DNA from: Podocnemis expansa
Taxonomy: Eukaryota; Chordata; Testudines; Podocnemididae
Direction: 5' to 3'
NCBI GenBank assembly: GCA_007922195.1
Contig: ML681971.1
Span: forward strand, 724,905 to 788,904
Length of the DNA: 64,000 nt
Shown here piece after piece: positions 10,995-22,947 of this stretch (the first letter of the stretch is position 1; each line of letters opens with the position of its first letter). Both the position numbers and the translations under genes were made by a program. The notes under the pieces were generated by a model. The model saw only the letters and a program-made list of their open reading frames with translations. It was not told the DNA's origin and did not search any database.

Positions 10995-13365
10995 GATAGA
11001 ATCATAGAAACTGGAAGGGACTATGACAGGTCATCTAGTCCAGTTCCCTGCACTCATGGCAGGACCAAGTATCCCCATTAAACCATCCCTGACAGGTGTT
11101 TGTCTAACCTGCTCTTAAAAACCTTCAATGTAGGAGATTCCACAACCTGCTGAGGCAACTTATTCCAGTGTTTAGGAAAAAATTCCTAACTGATTAAGTA
11201 GAATAATTTTTCCTATGATTAAGTAGAATAATTTTTCTCCTTCTGCCTCATAACAACCTTTTAGGTATTTGAAAACTGTTGTCATATCCCCTCTCAGTCT
11301 CCTGTTTTCTGGGCTAAACAAATCCAGCTCTTTCAATCTTCCCTCATAGGTCAAATGTTCCAGACCTCTAACCATTTTTGTTGCCCTTCTCTGGACTTTC
11401 TCCAGTTTCTCCACATCCTTTTTGAAATAAGGCACCCAAAACTGGACACAGTACTCAAGTTGAAGCCTAATTAGTGCAGAGTAGAGTAGAAGAATCACTT
11501 CTTGTGTCTTACTCACAATACTCCTGTTAATATGCCGCAGAATGGCATTTGCTTTGTTTGCAACAGTATGACACTGCTGACTCATATTTAGCTTGTGAAC
11601 CCCTGTCACACCCAGATCCCTTTCTACAGTACTCCTTCGAGGCAGTCATTGCCCATTTCTTGTGTGTGTAATGGGTTGTTCAACCCTATCTTTATTGAAT
11701 TTCATTCTGTTTATCTCCGACCATTTTACCAGTTTGTCCAGATCTTTTTGAATTGTGATCCTGTCCTTCAACCTTCAATTCGCAACCCCTCCCAGCCTGG
11801 TATCATCTGCAAACTTTGTAAGTTTGCTCTCTCTGCCATCATCTAAATCACTGATAGAAATGTTAAATAAAACCAGACCCAGGACTGATCCCTGTGGCAC
11901 CCCAGTCATTATGTCCTTCCAGCCTGAATATGAACCATTGATAACTACTCTCGGAATGGTTATCCAACCAGTTTTTAACCCATCTTTTTTCACTCCATCT
12001 CGTTTGTACCTCCCCACTTTATTAATAAGAATGTGATGTGAGACTATATCAAATGCCTTACTAAAGTCTAGATATACCATATCTACCGTTTATCTTCTAT
12101 CTACAAGGCTTGTTACCACATCATAGAAAACTATCAAGTTGGTTTGACCTAATTTGTTTTTGACAAATCCATGCTGACTAGCCTTAAGCACCTTATTCTC
12201 TTCTAGATTTTTGCAAATCAACTCCTTAATTATCTGTTCCATTATTTTTCCCAGTACAGAGGTTAAACTGACTGGTCTATAATTCCCTGGATCGTAGGTG
12301 GATAATTCCTTTTTTTGTAGATGGATGCTATATTTGCCCTTTTCCAGTCCTCCAGGACCTCACCTGTCTTCCATGATTGTTCAGAGATAATAGCTAATGG
12401 CTCAGATATCTCCTGAGTCAGCTGCTTGAGTACTCTAGGGTACATATCATCAGGCCCTGGTGACTTGAAGACGTCGAACTTGTCCAAGTAATTTTTAACT
12501 TGTTCTTTCCCTATTTTACCTTCTGACCTCTCATTTCTGTTGCCCTCCTCTACATCAGACATCCAATCTCCACCAATCTTCTCAGTGAAGACTGAAACAA
12601 AGAAATTATTTAGGTCCTCTGCCATTTCCACATTTTCATTTATTGTTTTACTCTCTTCGTTGAGTAAGGGTACTACACTGTCCTTGGTTTTCCTCTTGGT
12701 TCTAATGTATTTGAAGAATGTCTTTTTGTTACCCTTTATGCCTTCAGTTAGTTTGATCTCTGTTTGTGCCTTGACCTTTTGGATTTCACCTATACATAAC
12801 TGTGTTGTTTGTTTGTTGTTCTCCTTTGTAATTTGACCTCTTTTCCACTTTTTGTAGGACTCTCTCTTTATTTTTAAATTATTGAAGTTCTCCTGGTTAA
12901 GCCAGATAGTCTCTTGCCATATTTCTTATCCTTCCTATGCAGTGGAATTGTTAGCTCTTGTGCTCTTAATGATGCCTCTTTTTTGTAATCTGCCAACTGT
13001 TTTTAGTCGTTTTTCCTTTTAGACATTCTTCCCATGGTATCCTTCCAATCAACTCCCTGCGTGTGCTAAAGTCTGCCTTTCTAAAATCCATTGTTTTTGT
13101 GTTGGTGTTCTCTCTCCTAACATTTCTAAGAATCATGAACTCTCCCATTTCATGATCACTTCCACCTAAGTTACCTTTCACTTTCAAATTCCAACCACTT
13201 CCTCTCTGTTTGTCAAAACCAAATCTAGAATAGCCTCTCCCCTAGGAGCTTTCTCCACTTTTTGATTGTCTTCATTGCATTTCAAGAACTTATTGGATAG
13301 GTTGTGCCTTGCTGTGTTGTTTTTCCAACAGAAGTCTTGGTAATTGAAATCCTCCAAAGTCCTTA
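10995..13365 (-). pseudogene. CR1 LINE, 5'-truncated and decayed
   Basis: The copy reads on the minus strand. Its 3' end lies at about 10995, with the AGAATCATAGAA complement of the CR1 end repeat. In element order: an endonuclease C-terminal piece with [10 protein letters not shown] (13184-13396), a linker, the N-terminal reverse transcriptase piece with SPGPDDMYPRVLK (12263-12631), the catalytic core with YLDFSKAFD, GVPQGSVLGL and FADDT (11775-12080), and the thumb/C-terminal part with RLQLEYCVQFWVPYF (11172-11609). The pieces are in different frames with stops between them, so it is inactive. The 5' part of the element (ORF1 and most of the endonuclease) is missing, as is usual for LINE insertions. 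It lies inside an intron of the inferred host gene, antisense to it. Confidence 0.92.
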
Positions 13366-13366
13366 C

Positions 13367-13540
13367 TTTAAAGTCAGAAGAGACCAATATGATCATTTAG
13401 TCTGACAGCCTGTACTATGCAGGCCACAGAACCTCCTGTCCCCTCTTGTAACAAACCAGTAGCCTACGACTGAGTTATTAGTCCTCAAGTCATTATTTAA
13501 AGACTTTAAAGTACAGAGAATTTGCTAGCAAGGGAACTGT
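13367..13540 (-). mobile_element. Second CR1 3'-end fragment
   Basis: The phrase AGTCAGAAGAGACCAATATGATCATTTAGTCTGAC is typical of the antisense 3' end of another CR1 subfamily. It abuts the endonuclease end of the previous copy, so two CR1 pieces lie head to tail. Confidence 0.6.
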
Positions 13541-13606
13541 GCCCCATGGATCCCAGTGCATATCAGGGTAACAGACCAACAGGCAGACAGAGCAGCTGAA
13601 AGAATT

Positions 13607-14188
13607 TGTAGGGGAAAATCTAACTCTGGCCCTCAGCTTCAGAAAGAGGCACACCAGAGCCTTCCCAATGAAGCAGACCTGTTCCCAGCTGAGACTCCAA
13701 TAGGCAGAGAACGAGGTGTGGTTCAAAGTTTATTATTCAGCTGAATAATAAAAGGAACTGCAGCAGAGGGAAGCAAAGAGAAGCTAGCCTCTCTGAGCAA
13801 GAACCCCCAGTATAGGGGCTACAGGTCATACATACTTTCTAACATGCAAAATACGATATACATAATGCAACAAGAAGCTCATGCATAATACAGCAAGTTA
13901 CATCATGCCTAAAATCCATACATGGTATTACTACTTTTAATATGCAGGTTACATAATTAGATTGTACTTAATAGGCAGCATATAGTTAGCCCGCCTCTGT
14001 TGTTGTTTACTGCTCATTTGGGTACTAATTATTGCTCTTGACCAATGAGAGTGGCCAAATTCCTGTGACCCCTTGGCTACCTGGCCCCCGTCAACCTGTT
14101 TACCAGACAAGGTTGATAGCTTCCCATCAGGGTCCAGACAGGAGGGATTGTCTTATAATCAACCTCTGTGGATTACCTCTTGTATCTA
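13607..14188 (+). mobile_element. ERV-like LTR copy 2, cut by an assembly gap
   Basis: It starts TGTAGGGGAAAATCTAACT and follows the complete LTR at 61784-62500 (inverted there) until the run of N. Sequence after the gap is not LTR, so the 3' end (poly(A) signal and ...TTTACA) is missing or unresolved. Shared landmarks include CTGAATAATAAA, the palindromic ATTATTCAGCTGAATAAT and GACCAATGAGAGTGGCCA. Confidence 0.85.
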
Positions 14189-14198
14189 NNNNNNNNNN
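14189..14198. other. Assembly gap (10 N)
   Basis: Ten N at the point where the LTR breaks off. The real size is unknown, and the frames reading through it are meaningless. Confidence 0.99.
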
Positions 14199-14590
14199 AA
14201 AAGGGGACTCTTATTAGCGCTGTGGGACAGACTGTAACAACTGAGCCCGTGCAACAGGACCCATTTTGAGCTTCACATTGCACACCTGCCTCTGAGAGCA
14301 TGGATGATTTAGATTGATTGATCCAAAGGAGTGACAGAATGCACTGGCCTGAGGCAGAAAGTCTGTGCATTTCTAGCCAAGCAAGGGGAGGCACATTTTG
14401 CTGTATGCTATGCTGGAGGCTAGGGATTCTGTGTAACCTTTGCTAGAGATCCTGACCTTAGTATTACTCAGTTCTCGGTATTAATCAGTGATCGTTACAG
14501 TTTTCTTTCACCCTTGGTTAAAGATTACCTCTGCTAAGTGACTGATTTTTGCTGGACAGACGTTGCTGTATAATACTTTTGACATTGGTT
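14199..14590. other. Unassigned sequence after the gap
   Basis: No LTR, LINE or hAT signature was recognised. It could include ERV internal remnants, but I see no primer-binding or coding motif. Confidence 0.3.
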
Positions 14591-14608
14591 TGTTTTTATT
14601 CACTGAAG

Positions 14609-14670
14609 AAATTAAAAGAAAACTTGGTAGCTTTATATGGGAGCAGATGAATGATTCCCTGATGGAACAG
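14609..14670 (+). CDS. Coding exon 4 of the unrecognised split gene
   Basis: The acceptor TTTGTTTTTATTCACTGAAG and the donor CAG|GTAAGA are both good; the donor matches the consensus. The 62 bases give phase in 1 and phase out 0 and encode IKRKLGSFIWEQMNDSLMEQ. Mixed charge and spaced hydrophobics suggest a helical segment. The acceptor choice is decided by phase; AAAAG five codons later is an alternative with a worse tract. Confidence 0.65.
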
Positions 14671-15435
14671 GTAAGATTGTATTAAATGCACATTGGGGTG
14701 AAATTCTGCTCCATTGAAATCAGTGACAAAACTTTGACTACAGTGGAGGCAGGACTTCATCCAAGGGCTTCAAGTCAAACAGTGGATCAAATATTTTTTG
14801 GATAACTGAATTGTGATAAGATGTCCATTTCTGTTTTTGGCATCATATATATCCCCCTTCTGCTATGATGTCTAGGGGAGCAAAGACGTGGAACTTGCAG
14901 AAAATGGATTTGTAACACTATCACATCCATATCCTTAATACCAGTGAAATGGAATGAGAAAAGCCAATAATGATATAAATGCACTCAGTACACAGAAGCA
15001 GGTTGCAAAGGCTTTGCACTTGCTGGGGTTACTACTGGCTTAATAATAGCCCTTTGTTACTACTGCCCTAGAAACTTGGGTTCAGATCTCTTGCTCCAGG
15101 GACAAACTACAGCAACTATGCATAGTGGTGTCTTCTGCCAGAGAACCAAGATTTCTAGATACCATGATCAACACAAGCTGCCTTATATATTGCAAAGTTT
15201 GATTTTAGTGTTAAAATACTAAGTAGTGAAATCTCAGCCCAGGTGAAGGATCTTTTGGTGCCTTGAGATGAAGAATGGGACTACACTTGCTCACTGTCCT
15301 AAAGTAAATTTAGGTAGGATGTTGGGGCTGTGGATAGCATCTACAGTAAAGGAATCTCACAACTGTGATTATTTCATCCTTAAAATCCTGATCTGCTCTA
15401 CAGAGCAAACTATGACTGTTTTGTTCCCACTTTAA
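14671..15435. other. Intronic sequence, nothing supported
   Basis: No open splice-flanked block or repeat terminus was recognised between exon 4 and the foldback elements. Confidence 0.35.
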
Positions 15436-15438
15436 TGT

Positions 15439-15655
15439 TAGTTTCCAGAGGGGTAGCCGTGTTAGTCTGTGTACAGCAAAAATAATGAGAACCCTGTGGC
15501 ACTCTAAGGACTAACAGATTTCTTCAGGCGTAAGCTTTCATGGGCTCCAGTCCACTTCTGATGCATCTGATGAAGTGGGTTGGAGCCCATGAAAGCTTAT
15601 ACCTGAAGAGATCTGTTAGTCTCTTAAGGTGCCACAGGAGTTTTGTTGTTTTCAA
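15439..15655. mobile_element. Foldback element, variant subfamily
   Basis: Two long inverted arms: CAGAGGGGTAGCCGTGTTAGTCT...TAAGCTTTCATGGGCTCCA and its partner TGGAGCCCATGAAAGCTTA...CTGTTAGTCTCTTAAGGTGCCACAGGAG, joined by a short loop near GATGCATCTGATGAAGTGG. This variant carries GGGCTCCAGTCC where the other copies have GGGAGAAAATCCC. Confidence 0.75.
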
Positions 15656-15666
15656 TATTAATCTAG

Positions 15667-15760
15667 TGCAACAAAAAAACCCAAGGATTCATGTGGCACT
15701 TGAAGACTAACAGATTTATTTTTCGCATGAGCTTTCATGGGAGAAAATCCCACTTCGTCA

Positions 15761-15762
<2 letters not shown>
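15667..15762. mobile_element. Foldback element, single left arm
   Basis: One arm only: AGGATTCATGTGGCACTTGAAGACTAACAGATTTATT...CATGGGAGAAAATCCCACTTCGTCAG. It is cut at a (GT)n microsatellite that follows immediately. Confidence 0.75.
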
Positions 15763-15808
<46 letters not shown>

Positions 15809-15840
15809 AATTTAAAGTGTGTTTTGTGTGTGTGTGTACA
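15763..15840. repeat. (GT)n microsatellite with imperfect tail
   Basis: About 20 uninterrupted GT units, then a short spacer and further GTGTGT. It is adjacent to the truncated foldback arm. Confidence 0.95.
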
Positions 15841-16008
15841 CACTGGGGGATATTGTCCTTGTGTAATATTATTTATGTCTTATCATGAAGTGTCAAAAAA
15901 TTGAAAATGATAGTTGTTGGAGAGACTTCTCTTTGCTTCTGTATCAAGTCGCAAGTCAGATGGTACTATATGTACAATTTTAATCAAAATGTATGTTGAC
16001 GTCTATAG

Positions 16009-16091
16009 CTTGATGAACCATCATCAGTTGAAATAAACACTGGCATAAAAGAAGATGAACAAAGCATAAAAGGCAAAGACCTGGTTGTAAG
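16009..16091 (+). CDS. Coding exon 5 of the unrecognised split gene
   Basis: The acceptor TTGACGTCTATAG and donor AAG|GTATTT flank 83 open bases, phase in 0 and phase out 2, matching exon 4. The peptide is acidic and polar and starts LDEPSSVEINTGIKEDEQ. Low hydrophobicity suggests a disordered linker. The acceptor tract is modest. With exons 1-5 joined the frame is about 106 residues and unfinished; the next exon must begin with a one-base completion. Confidence 0.6.
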
Positions 16092-17110
16092 GTATTTTCT
16101 TTATTTCCATGTTAGGATTTTCTATGTCCTGATGTTTAGGCACATGAGCAGATAACATGTCAACTGATGAATCTGAATCCTAATTATTACAATATAAATG
16201 TAAGCAGTAATTATTTTGCTGTTGACAAACGTCAAACTAATGTGTTTATCTCAGGATCCCAAACTGCGTTCCACTCCATCCCAGCAGTGTCCTGCCCTAC
16301 ACCCAAACTCTTCTGCTTCTGCTTCTGTCCACTTCTGCACTATGGTTATATGTTCAATACAGAAATCTGGTGTGCAATGAAATATGAAGATGTAAGGCCA
16401 GATTGAAATAAAATAAAATCTGATAATCAAAATAAATGTTAGTGGATTCTGTATGCATTGTATTATTTATTTCTATATTTAATTCAATAAAAGCTTTAAT
16501 TTATCAATTTAGCAGAGGTTGCTGCAGAATTTGTGTTGCCACTCTGAACTTCTCCAGAAATGGGATCTTGCCATGGAAATTAGGTCCTTAGTCTTGACTA
16601 TAGATTGCCAGGGAAGGAAAAATCAGAAATTCCCATGAGTGGCTGAATCCAGGGACACAGCCATTCCTGAAAGTAAGCATTGAAAAGCATATGAACAAGA
16701 AAAAATAAGTTTCTTTCTCCATAGCAGTGAAGAACAAAGAATACCAGAAACACGAATGGGAAGGAAACTTGCATACTGTCCACTTCAGGATTACCCAGTG
16801 AACAACATGGTGACAGGTAACAATTAACATAGGTGCACTTTTTGCCAAATGGAAGAAATGCATACAACATTATAGGTAATACTGACGAGGATTGGCTTAG
16901 TCTATGCTTCATTCATACTTGATTTGTTTGTAATGCAGGTGAAAAGTCATGCAGTACATCTTTCCTATAAATTCTGTAAATCAGTAGTTTTGCAGTTCTG
17001 TATTTATTCCTACTGAAATGTTCTGACAATGTGAACTTTCTAACAGTTTGGTACAACAAAGGGTATAGTTTTCACTGAAATTATTTGATATAAGTTGTTT
17101 TGGTGAGTCT
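16092..17110. other. Intronic or 3' sequence, nothing firm
   Basis: A 79-codon frame at 16167-16406 follows TTTATCTCAG, but it shows no conservation-like features and ends near several AATAAA words (16406-16495). It could be a terminal exon of an alternative transcript, but I cannot support it. Antisense frames at 16588-16912 are Phe/Leu-rich and unsupported. Confidence 0.3.
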
Positions 17111-17114
17111 ATGT

Positions 17115-17345
17115 TGACCCCTATTTATTGCTTTAATTTCTCCACATGTTTGCAAGAATCAAAGTGGTGCTGTATTAACTGTTCTAATAATTTATCAGAT
17201 ATTGCAACAAAGTTAAAATTATTGTTTAGTAACTCCCTGGATCTGCCTTTTCCCCTCCTAAAAACAGGTGCTGAATTTGTCCTTTTCTGATCCTTTGGGA
17301 TCTCATGTTAGTTATTTTCAGTATAATTCACCTTCTATGAAATTC
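17115..17345 (-). mobile_element. CR1/L2-like LINE reverse-transcriptase fragment
   Basis: The antisense phrases TATTGCTTTAATTTCTCCACATG...TAACTCCCTGGATCTGCC...GATCCTTTGGGATCTC parallel the reverse-transcriptase stretch of the CR1 copies here (compare 12230-12365). Only about 230 degraded bases remain. Confidence 0.55.
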
Positions 17346-17629
17346 ATCCCATGCAGATGACCAACCCTGTGAACAGCATAAATTCTGTTTTGAAGGCTTA
17401 AGCTGTACTAAAGTAGTACATGGGCTTGGGCATGGCTTTTCTGCACAGAAATGAATTTCTGTCCTAGTTGACAAGTTCATTCCCTCACTGCACTAAGTAT
17501 ATATGTACATTGCCTCACAGTTTGGATTATGGTATGTGAATAACACTGCATACCCATGTCTGCATCCACATGGACAATCTAAAGGTTCCTGGCTCTCATT
17601 AAATTAGTCCTCTTCCAACGGAACTACAT

Positions 17630-17800
17630 TTTTCATCACATGAGCTTTCCCGGGAGAGAAAATCTGTCTTTGTCAGACACTTTGAAGATGGGGATTTTTC
17701 TCTCACAAAAGATCATATGATAAATTTGTTAGTCTTTAAAAGTGCCCCAGGACTCCTTGTTTGTTTTGCTGAACTAGACTAACACAGCAACCCCTTTGGA
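17630..17800. mobile_element. Foldback element, right arm plus partial left arm
   Basis: Contains CACATGAGCTTTCCCGGGAGAGAAAAT, a short loop GACACTTTGAAGATGGGG, and the arm GATAAATTTGTTAGTCTTTAAAAGTGCC...TAGACTAACACAGCAACCCCTTTGGA. Confidence 0.75.
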
Positions 17801-18920
17801 ACTTGCTTACATTTTCCATATAAACCTTTTAGTATGCACCCAAGGGACAGACTGACTACATCACTTTCAGTATAAATGTTCTTTCTCTTGTGTTTGCACC
17901 AGTGAAAAAGCCTTTTTTTTAAAAAATTTGTGTGCATACTATTAATGATTTCATAATATTTGCAGCCCTATACTCAATTTCCCTGGAGAAATGATAGCAG
18001 AGCTTCAGGGGCTGCATATATTTTCCAACAAAGTGCTCATCTCTGTAATACATTAATGTTCAGTGTGATCTAGCTGAAACCGGTCATAAAGTACCAGACA
18101 CTCCTGTATTTGTGATACTGTTTCTGTGATTCCCCTTGCCACATCTCAACAATGTTGTTAGTTTTGTGGCTATTCATTCCATGCCCCAGAAAACCCAATA
18201 CAAAAGACTAGTTTATGGGCTATAGTTTCTGTGGTGTTTATATAGACATATTTTCACTTGGCAGGTTATGTCTCTGCTAGTGAGATGAAGAAATACCTTG
18301 GGGAGCTACATGACTTCATTCCTGGCACTTCTGGTTACTCAGTGTATTGGGTTAAAAATGAAATTGACATTTTTACCAATGTGAAAAACAAATTGAAAAG
18401 AAAACTATGACATTTAAATTGTTTGTATCAAAATCCTGTCTTGACTTTGCTAAAGCATTGTTAAATATATGTATGCCTATTGTATTTAATAACATCCTAT
18501 CTTAGTGCTGTATATGTCTGTTTTCTTTTTCCTTGTGCTAGTTGATGGTTACTTTAAATAAGATCACCATGGTACTTTAAGGTTTTTTAAATTCAGTGGT
18601 TGTAGGACTGAATTCTTAGCTGAATTTCTTTGTATTATTTTTGCCCCAGGCTAGCTTATTACATTGACTGCTGCTGGGTTTGCTTTTTAATTTATCAGAT
18701 GCTCATATAACAGTTGGTTTCATTTGCTGTAAAGAGCTTCAGGTACTTAAAATGCATTCCGTATTAGAATTAAATACAAGCTTTCATCAAATAGTTATTA
18801 CAAGATGCTTGCAATTTCTAGGGGGACTGACTTTGATTTCAATATGATTTCTTGTGTAGAGATTTTATTCTTGCAAGGCTGCATGTAAAGCATTCTTCAA
18901 GGAGATTCTGACTGTTAGTA
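17801..18920. other. AT-rich sequence, nothing recognised
   Basis: No open frame above 60 codons and no repeat terminus seen before the LINE that begins near 18930. Confidence 0.4.
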
Positions 18921-20269
18921 AACCAGATGTTAGTATGATTAGTCAGGCCAAAAAATAACTTGAAAAGCAACTATTTAAGAACTCAGAAGCTAACAAAAGA
19001 ATTTTAAAAGTGCATCAAAAACAGGAAGTCTACTAAATGATCTGTGGGATAAGGTCAGTGGACAATCAAGTTGCTAAAGGACCAGTCAAGGCAGAGAAGC
19101 TAAATGAATTCTTTGCATTGGTCTTCACTGCAGGAGATGAGGGAGATTCCTACACCTGAGCCATTGTTTTAGGTGACAGATCTGAGGAACTGTCCCAGAT
19201 TGAGGTGTCTGTAGAGGAGATTTTGGAACAAATTGATAAATTAAACTAATTTAGCAGGACCAGATGGTATTCATCCATGAGTTCTGAAGGAACTCAAACA
19301 TAAAATTGCAGAACTAATAACTGTAGCATGTACCTTATCACTTAAATCACCTTCTGTACCAGATGACTGGAGGCAAGCTAAGGTGATGCTTTTAAAAAGG
19401 CTCCAGAGGTGATCCTGGCAATTACAGCCTGGAAAGTCTAACTTCAGTACTGGGCAAATTGCTTGAAACTTTAGTATACTAAAGAACAGAATTGTCATAG
19501 ACACAGATGAACACAGTTTTTTATGTAGAGTCAGTATGGTTTTTGTGAAGGGAAATCCTGCCTCACCAATCTCTCAGAATTTGGGGAGGGGGAGTCAACA
19601 AATGCTGACAAGGATGAGCCAGTGACCGTATCGTACTTGGACTTTCAGAAATTCTTTGACAAGATCCCTCACTAAAGGCTCTTAAGCAAAGTAAGTAGTC
19701 ATGGGATAAGAGGAAAGGTCCTCTCATGGACCAATATCTGGTTAAAACACAGGAAACAAAGGATGTGAATACATGGTTAGTTTTCAGAATAGAGAGAGGT
19801 TAATAATGATGCCCTCAGAGCTCCTCTGGGACCAGTGGTGTTGAACATATTCATAAATTATCTGAAATAAGGAGTAAACAATTAGGTGGCAAAATGTGCA
19901 GATGATACAAAATTATTCAAGATAAATCCAAACAGACTGTGGAGCACTGTTCCCTCTAACGTGCGTGCAGTAAGAAACCCCTCCCCGTGCAGGGGTTTCC
20001 AGTTCCTGCGCACGGGGAGGGGCAGGACTGGCTGGGACAGCCCGACAGAGCAGCTGAGGCTCAGCCAAAAAACCAAGGAGTGGTGTATCACTTTAAGACT
20101 GCTCCTCTTCGCCCTGCCCTCCTCCGTCCTCCAGGCATTACAGCTGCAGTGCTACAAGTGGTTTTGCTTTGCTTTGTTGCTTTGGCTCCTCACCCCCGGC
20201 TTCTTTCCAGGCTCCAGCTCAGGTCCTCTCCCCTTTCCCTGCACCTGATTTTGGGGAAGGTTTGATCTT

Positions 20270-21720
20270 ATTTTTTGGAGGGGTTGGGGCTTTTCTTCAC
20301 CTTGATGGGGTTTCTGAAGTGCCCAGAGAGAACCCTGTGACTGCTTCTTTGCTTTCTGCTTTGCTGCCCTTCTTGGCTTAGTTTCTGGGGAGGTTTCTTT
20401 CTCTAATGGCTGGGCTAAGCCAGATCTTTATTTCTGCTAATGAGCCTTGGCTTTTGACAACAAATCTTTTGTTTAGAGGTCTGACAGAGTTCACTTTTGG
20501 TTGTGAGGAGCTTTGAATCTGTAAGATTTTCCTTTTCCCAGTGTGATTTTTTTCAGTTTGTTTCTCCTTTCCAAGAAGAGATTAGTCCACTATAGATGTG
20601 TCCTTAAATTTTAGTAAGATATGCAGATGTGCAAGTATTATCCATTCTAAAGTAGCTGCTGGGCTGGGCCTGATCCTATGCTTTAAATGAAGTCAGTGGG
20701 AAATTTGATGGAGTAAGGATTGCAATATTTGTCCCTTTGTTAGTTTATCAAATCATAGAAAACAAGCAGCTTGCTTTTGCCTATATACTCTATGCTTATT
20801 TTTATTTTGGTATGTTTAGGAAAAAACTGATCATTGCATTCAAGAATAGGTGTTGTCCTCTTGGGTGGAGCATTTGATAGTCACAAACATCTACTTCTAC
20901 TTTGCGCCCCCCCCCCCCGTTTGATGTGTATTTCACATAAAAGCAAACAAAATGTCAACTGTCATAAAATAGATATATATCCATCTGTGGTTTATGGCAG
21001 ACATAGTAGGATATGATGTTTCCAGAAATTTGCATTTTAGGGAAAAGGTTTTGTTTCAGGCAGGTCTGCACATAAAAACCAGCAGCTCTCATTTTTTCTG
21101 ATTTCTCCTTTCCTGTGTGTATAAAATCTAAAGATTGTGATTTTTTTTTAAATACTGCACAGTGAGGCTCAAAACTGAGGCTAGACAGGGATTTCTGTAC
21201 ACTCCGCCCGTGCCCCCCAGTTGTTGGCTAGTAACAGTGTTAGAGCAAATGAGTGAGCACCCCCTATACCCCCCCCCCAACATCCCCCTGCACCACACCC
21301 CTAATTTCAAGTCATGGGGAGAATACTGCTGACAGAGATTACTTTTCCTTTAGAAGCCAACACCTCAAATTCTGTTAGAATTCATGTAGTCAAGGGCCCA
21401 TCCCTCTGTGTGTCAAACAATGAGTGAATTCTGTGAAGGAACTTACTGTGTTAAAACTGATTTTAATCTTGTCCATAATTACTACATTAAATTTATTGGA
21501 GGTGTGCTTCCGTTTGCAACTAACAATGTAAAAACATCAGTCTGGATAGGAGTTCTGCAGTGTGATTCTCCTTGCACCTTGATATAAACATTAAATACTT
21601 AGTTTTGTGACTCCTTAAAGTGGTTGGCTTTACGGTTACTTTAATGTGAAGAGGAAAAATACTTAAGCCATTCATTTGATATTCTTGAGCCTCTGTTCTT
21701 GCAATTAATCTCACGCTGTA
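20270..21720. other. Interior of the 2.9-kb element, nothing coding
   Basis: A mixed AT-rich sequence with homopolymer C runs (20907-20918, 21270-21280). No recognised domain on either strand. Confidence 0.4.
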
Positions 21721-22313
21721 ACTAAGGGCTAGACAGATTTCCCTGGAGTTGGGTGATTAATGGGGCAAGTATTTGGGGGGGGGGCATTGGCTGGGTGGAT
21801 GAAGGGGGCCCAGGCGGAGCCCCAGATGTGTATGTGTCCTCCAACATCCTCCTTTTTGTACTTCCCTGTCCTCCTTTCCATGCTTTGGTACCCTGTAACC
21901 CTAGTATGGCAAAGTGGTTGAGGATTGGATGAGGGGTGGGGGGGACAGGCCTTAACCATGGCCAAGGATCAACTGGCGGAGGGGGCAGGGTGGGAGAGCA
22001 GCTGAAGATGGGCAGGGGGCAGGCCTGAAGCCCCACCTCGGATTGGCTGGGGGAGGGGGGGAGTTGCTAGCTATCCAAGGGCTCCTTTTTACCTTCATGT
22101 CCTTCCTCCCTCAGGCATTCTAAAATAGGTGATTGTCCAGCCTTTTACTTCTGATAAGTAGACTGGGGGGGGCACAGTGCTGGAACCCACGATCCTGATG
22201 TTAAGAGTTTGCTGCACAGATGCACACACGGAATAAGAGCAGTTTATGGGGGGGGCGGGATCAAGGGGCAGTGGAGTACACAGTTATCCTTTATGCCTAG
22301 AAGTTTTTATATA

Positions 22314-22385
22314 TGGAATGCCTGTAGCTCAGTTGGTAGAATAACAGATTTGTAATCACAGGGTCAAGCCCTGGGTTGGTTTTTT
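22314..22385 (+). pseudogene. tRNA-like sequence (tRNA pseudogene or SINE head)
   Basis: TAGCTCAGTTGGTAGA (22325-22340) is a clear A box and GGGTCAAGCCC (22361-22371) is a B box, with TGT in the anticodon position at 22351-22353 (Thr-like). The acceptor stem is not convincingly paired and there is an atypical flank with a T run. I read it as a tRNA-derived repeat, not a working tRNA. Confidence 0.45.
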
Positions 22386-22947
22386 TACCTTCTGGCCTGT
22401 TGCTCCTTAGGGAAGGGTTAAACTGGGAAAAAAATATATAGCAAACACTAATAAAATGAAGGAAAATAAAGTATACTGTGATCAAGATTACTAATAGTGA
22501 CCAATTAAGTAAAACAAATAAAGGGTCACATTTGAACTGGCTAGGAACAATTTAGGACCATTTTTTTAAAATTGTAAAATGGGCTGCTGTGCAAAATGAA
22601 AAATGAGAGGCAAGTTAATTGCTTTCACTTTCACTTTATGTTTATTCATTTTGGAAAACCGACAAAGGCAGACAAACAGGATTGAAGAACTGATGAGACA
22701 AAATGTTACATAAGCGTAGAATACATTCAAATTATTAATAAAAACAATTTAAATAACAATTTTTCATTGTTCTATATTTTTCAATAATTTCCATCATGTG
22801 AAGTTGCACAAAAATTTTATTCAGAAAAAGTTTTGCACACGGGTTCAAAATTTTGCACACAAGCCGTCAAACCTTAGAGGGAACATTGCTGTGGAGTGTT
22901 ACAAAGGGATCTCACAAAACTGATAAATGCAAAGAATTGCATCTTGC

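Larger units (their letters stand above)
19945..22888. mobile_element. 2.9-kb hAT-like element (CACTGTTCCCTCTAA termini)
   Basis: Inverted ends CACTGTTCCCTCTAAC and TTAGAGGGAACATTG are bounded by a perfect 8-bp duplication CTGTGGAG (19937-19944 and 22889-22896), inside the LINE catalytic region. No transposase frame is seen; all frames are under about 120 codons. The left third is GC-rich with CCCCGTGCAGGGG, and the middle is AT-rich. A G-rich block lies at 21722-22050 and a tRNA-like stretch at 22325-22371. The interior is probably a composite of older insertions. Short relatives: 32759-32944 (186 bp) and the ends at about 24209/24697. Confidence 0.85.

Noticed and set aside
15763..15840. 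CRISPR-like or regular array
   Set aside because: It is a plain (GT)n microsatellite; nothing in the window has regularly spaced repeats with unique spacers, and the genome is vertebrate.
16240..16406. Open block after TTTATCTCAG with AATAAA words downstream
   Set aside because: In the phase required by exon 5 the frame is Leu-rich and ends in a TGA with no further support. A terminal exon is possible but not demonstrable.
22177..22210. Reverse-strand tRNA-like words (TCTTAACATCAGGATCGTGGGTTC)
   Set aside because: B-box-like only; no A box and no cloverleaf can be drawn by eye.
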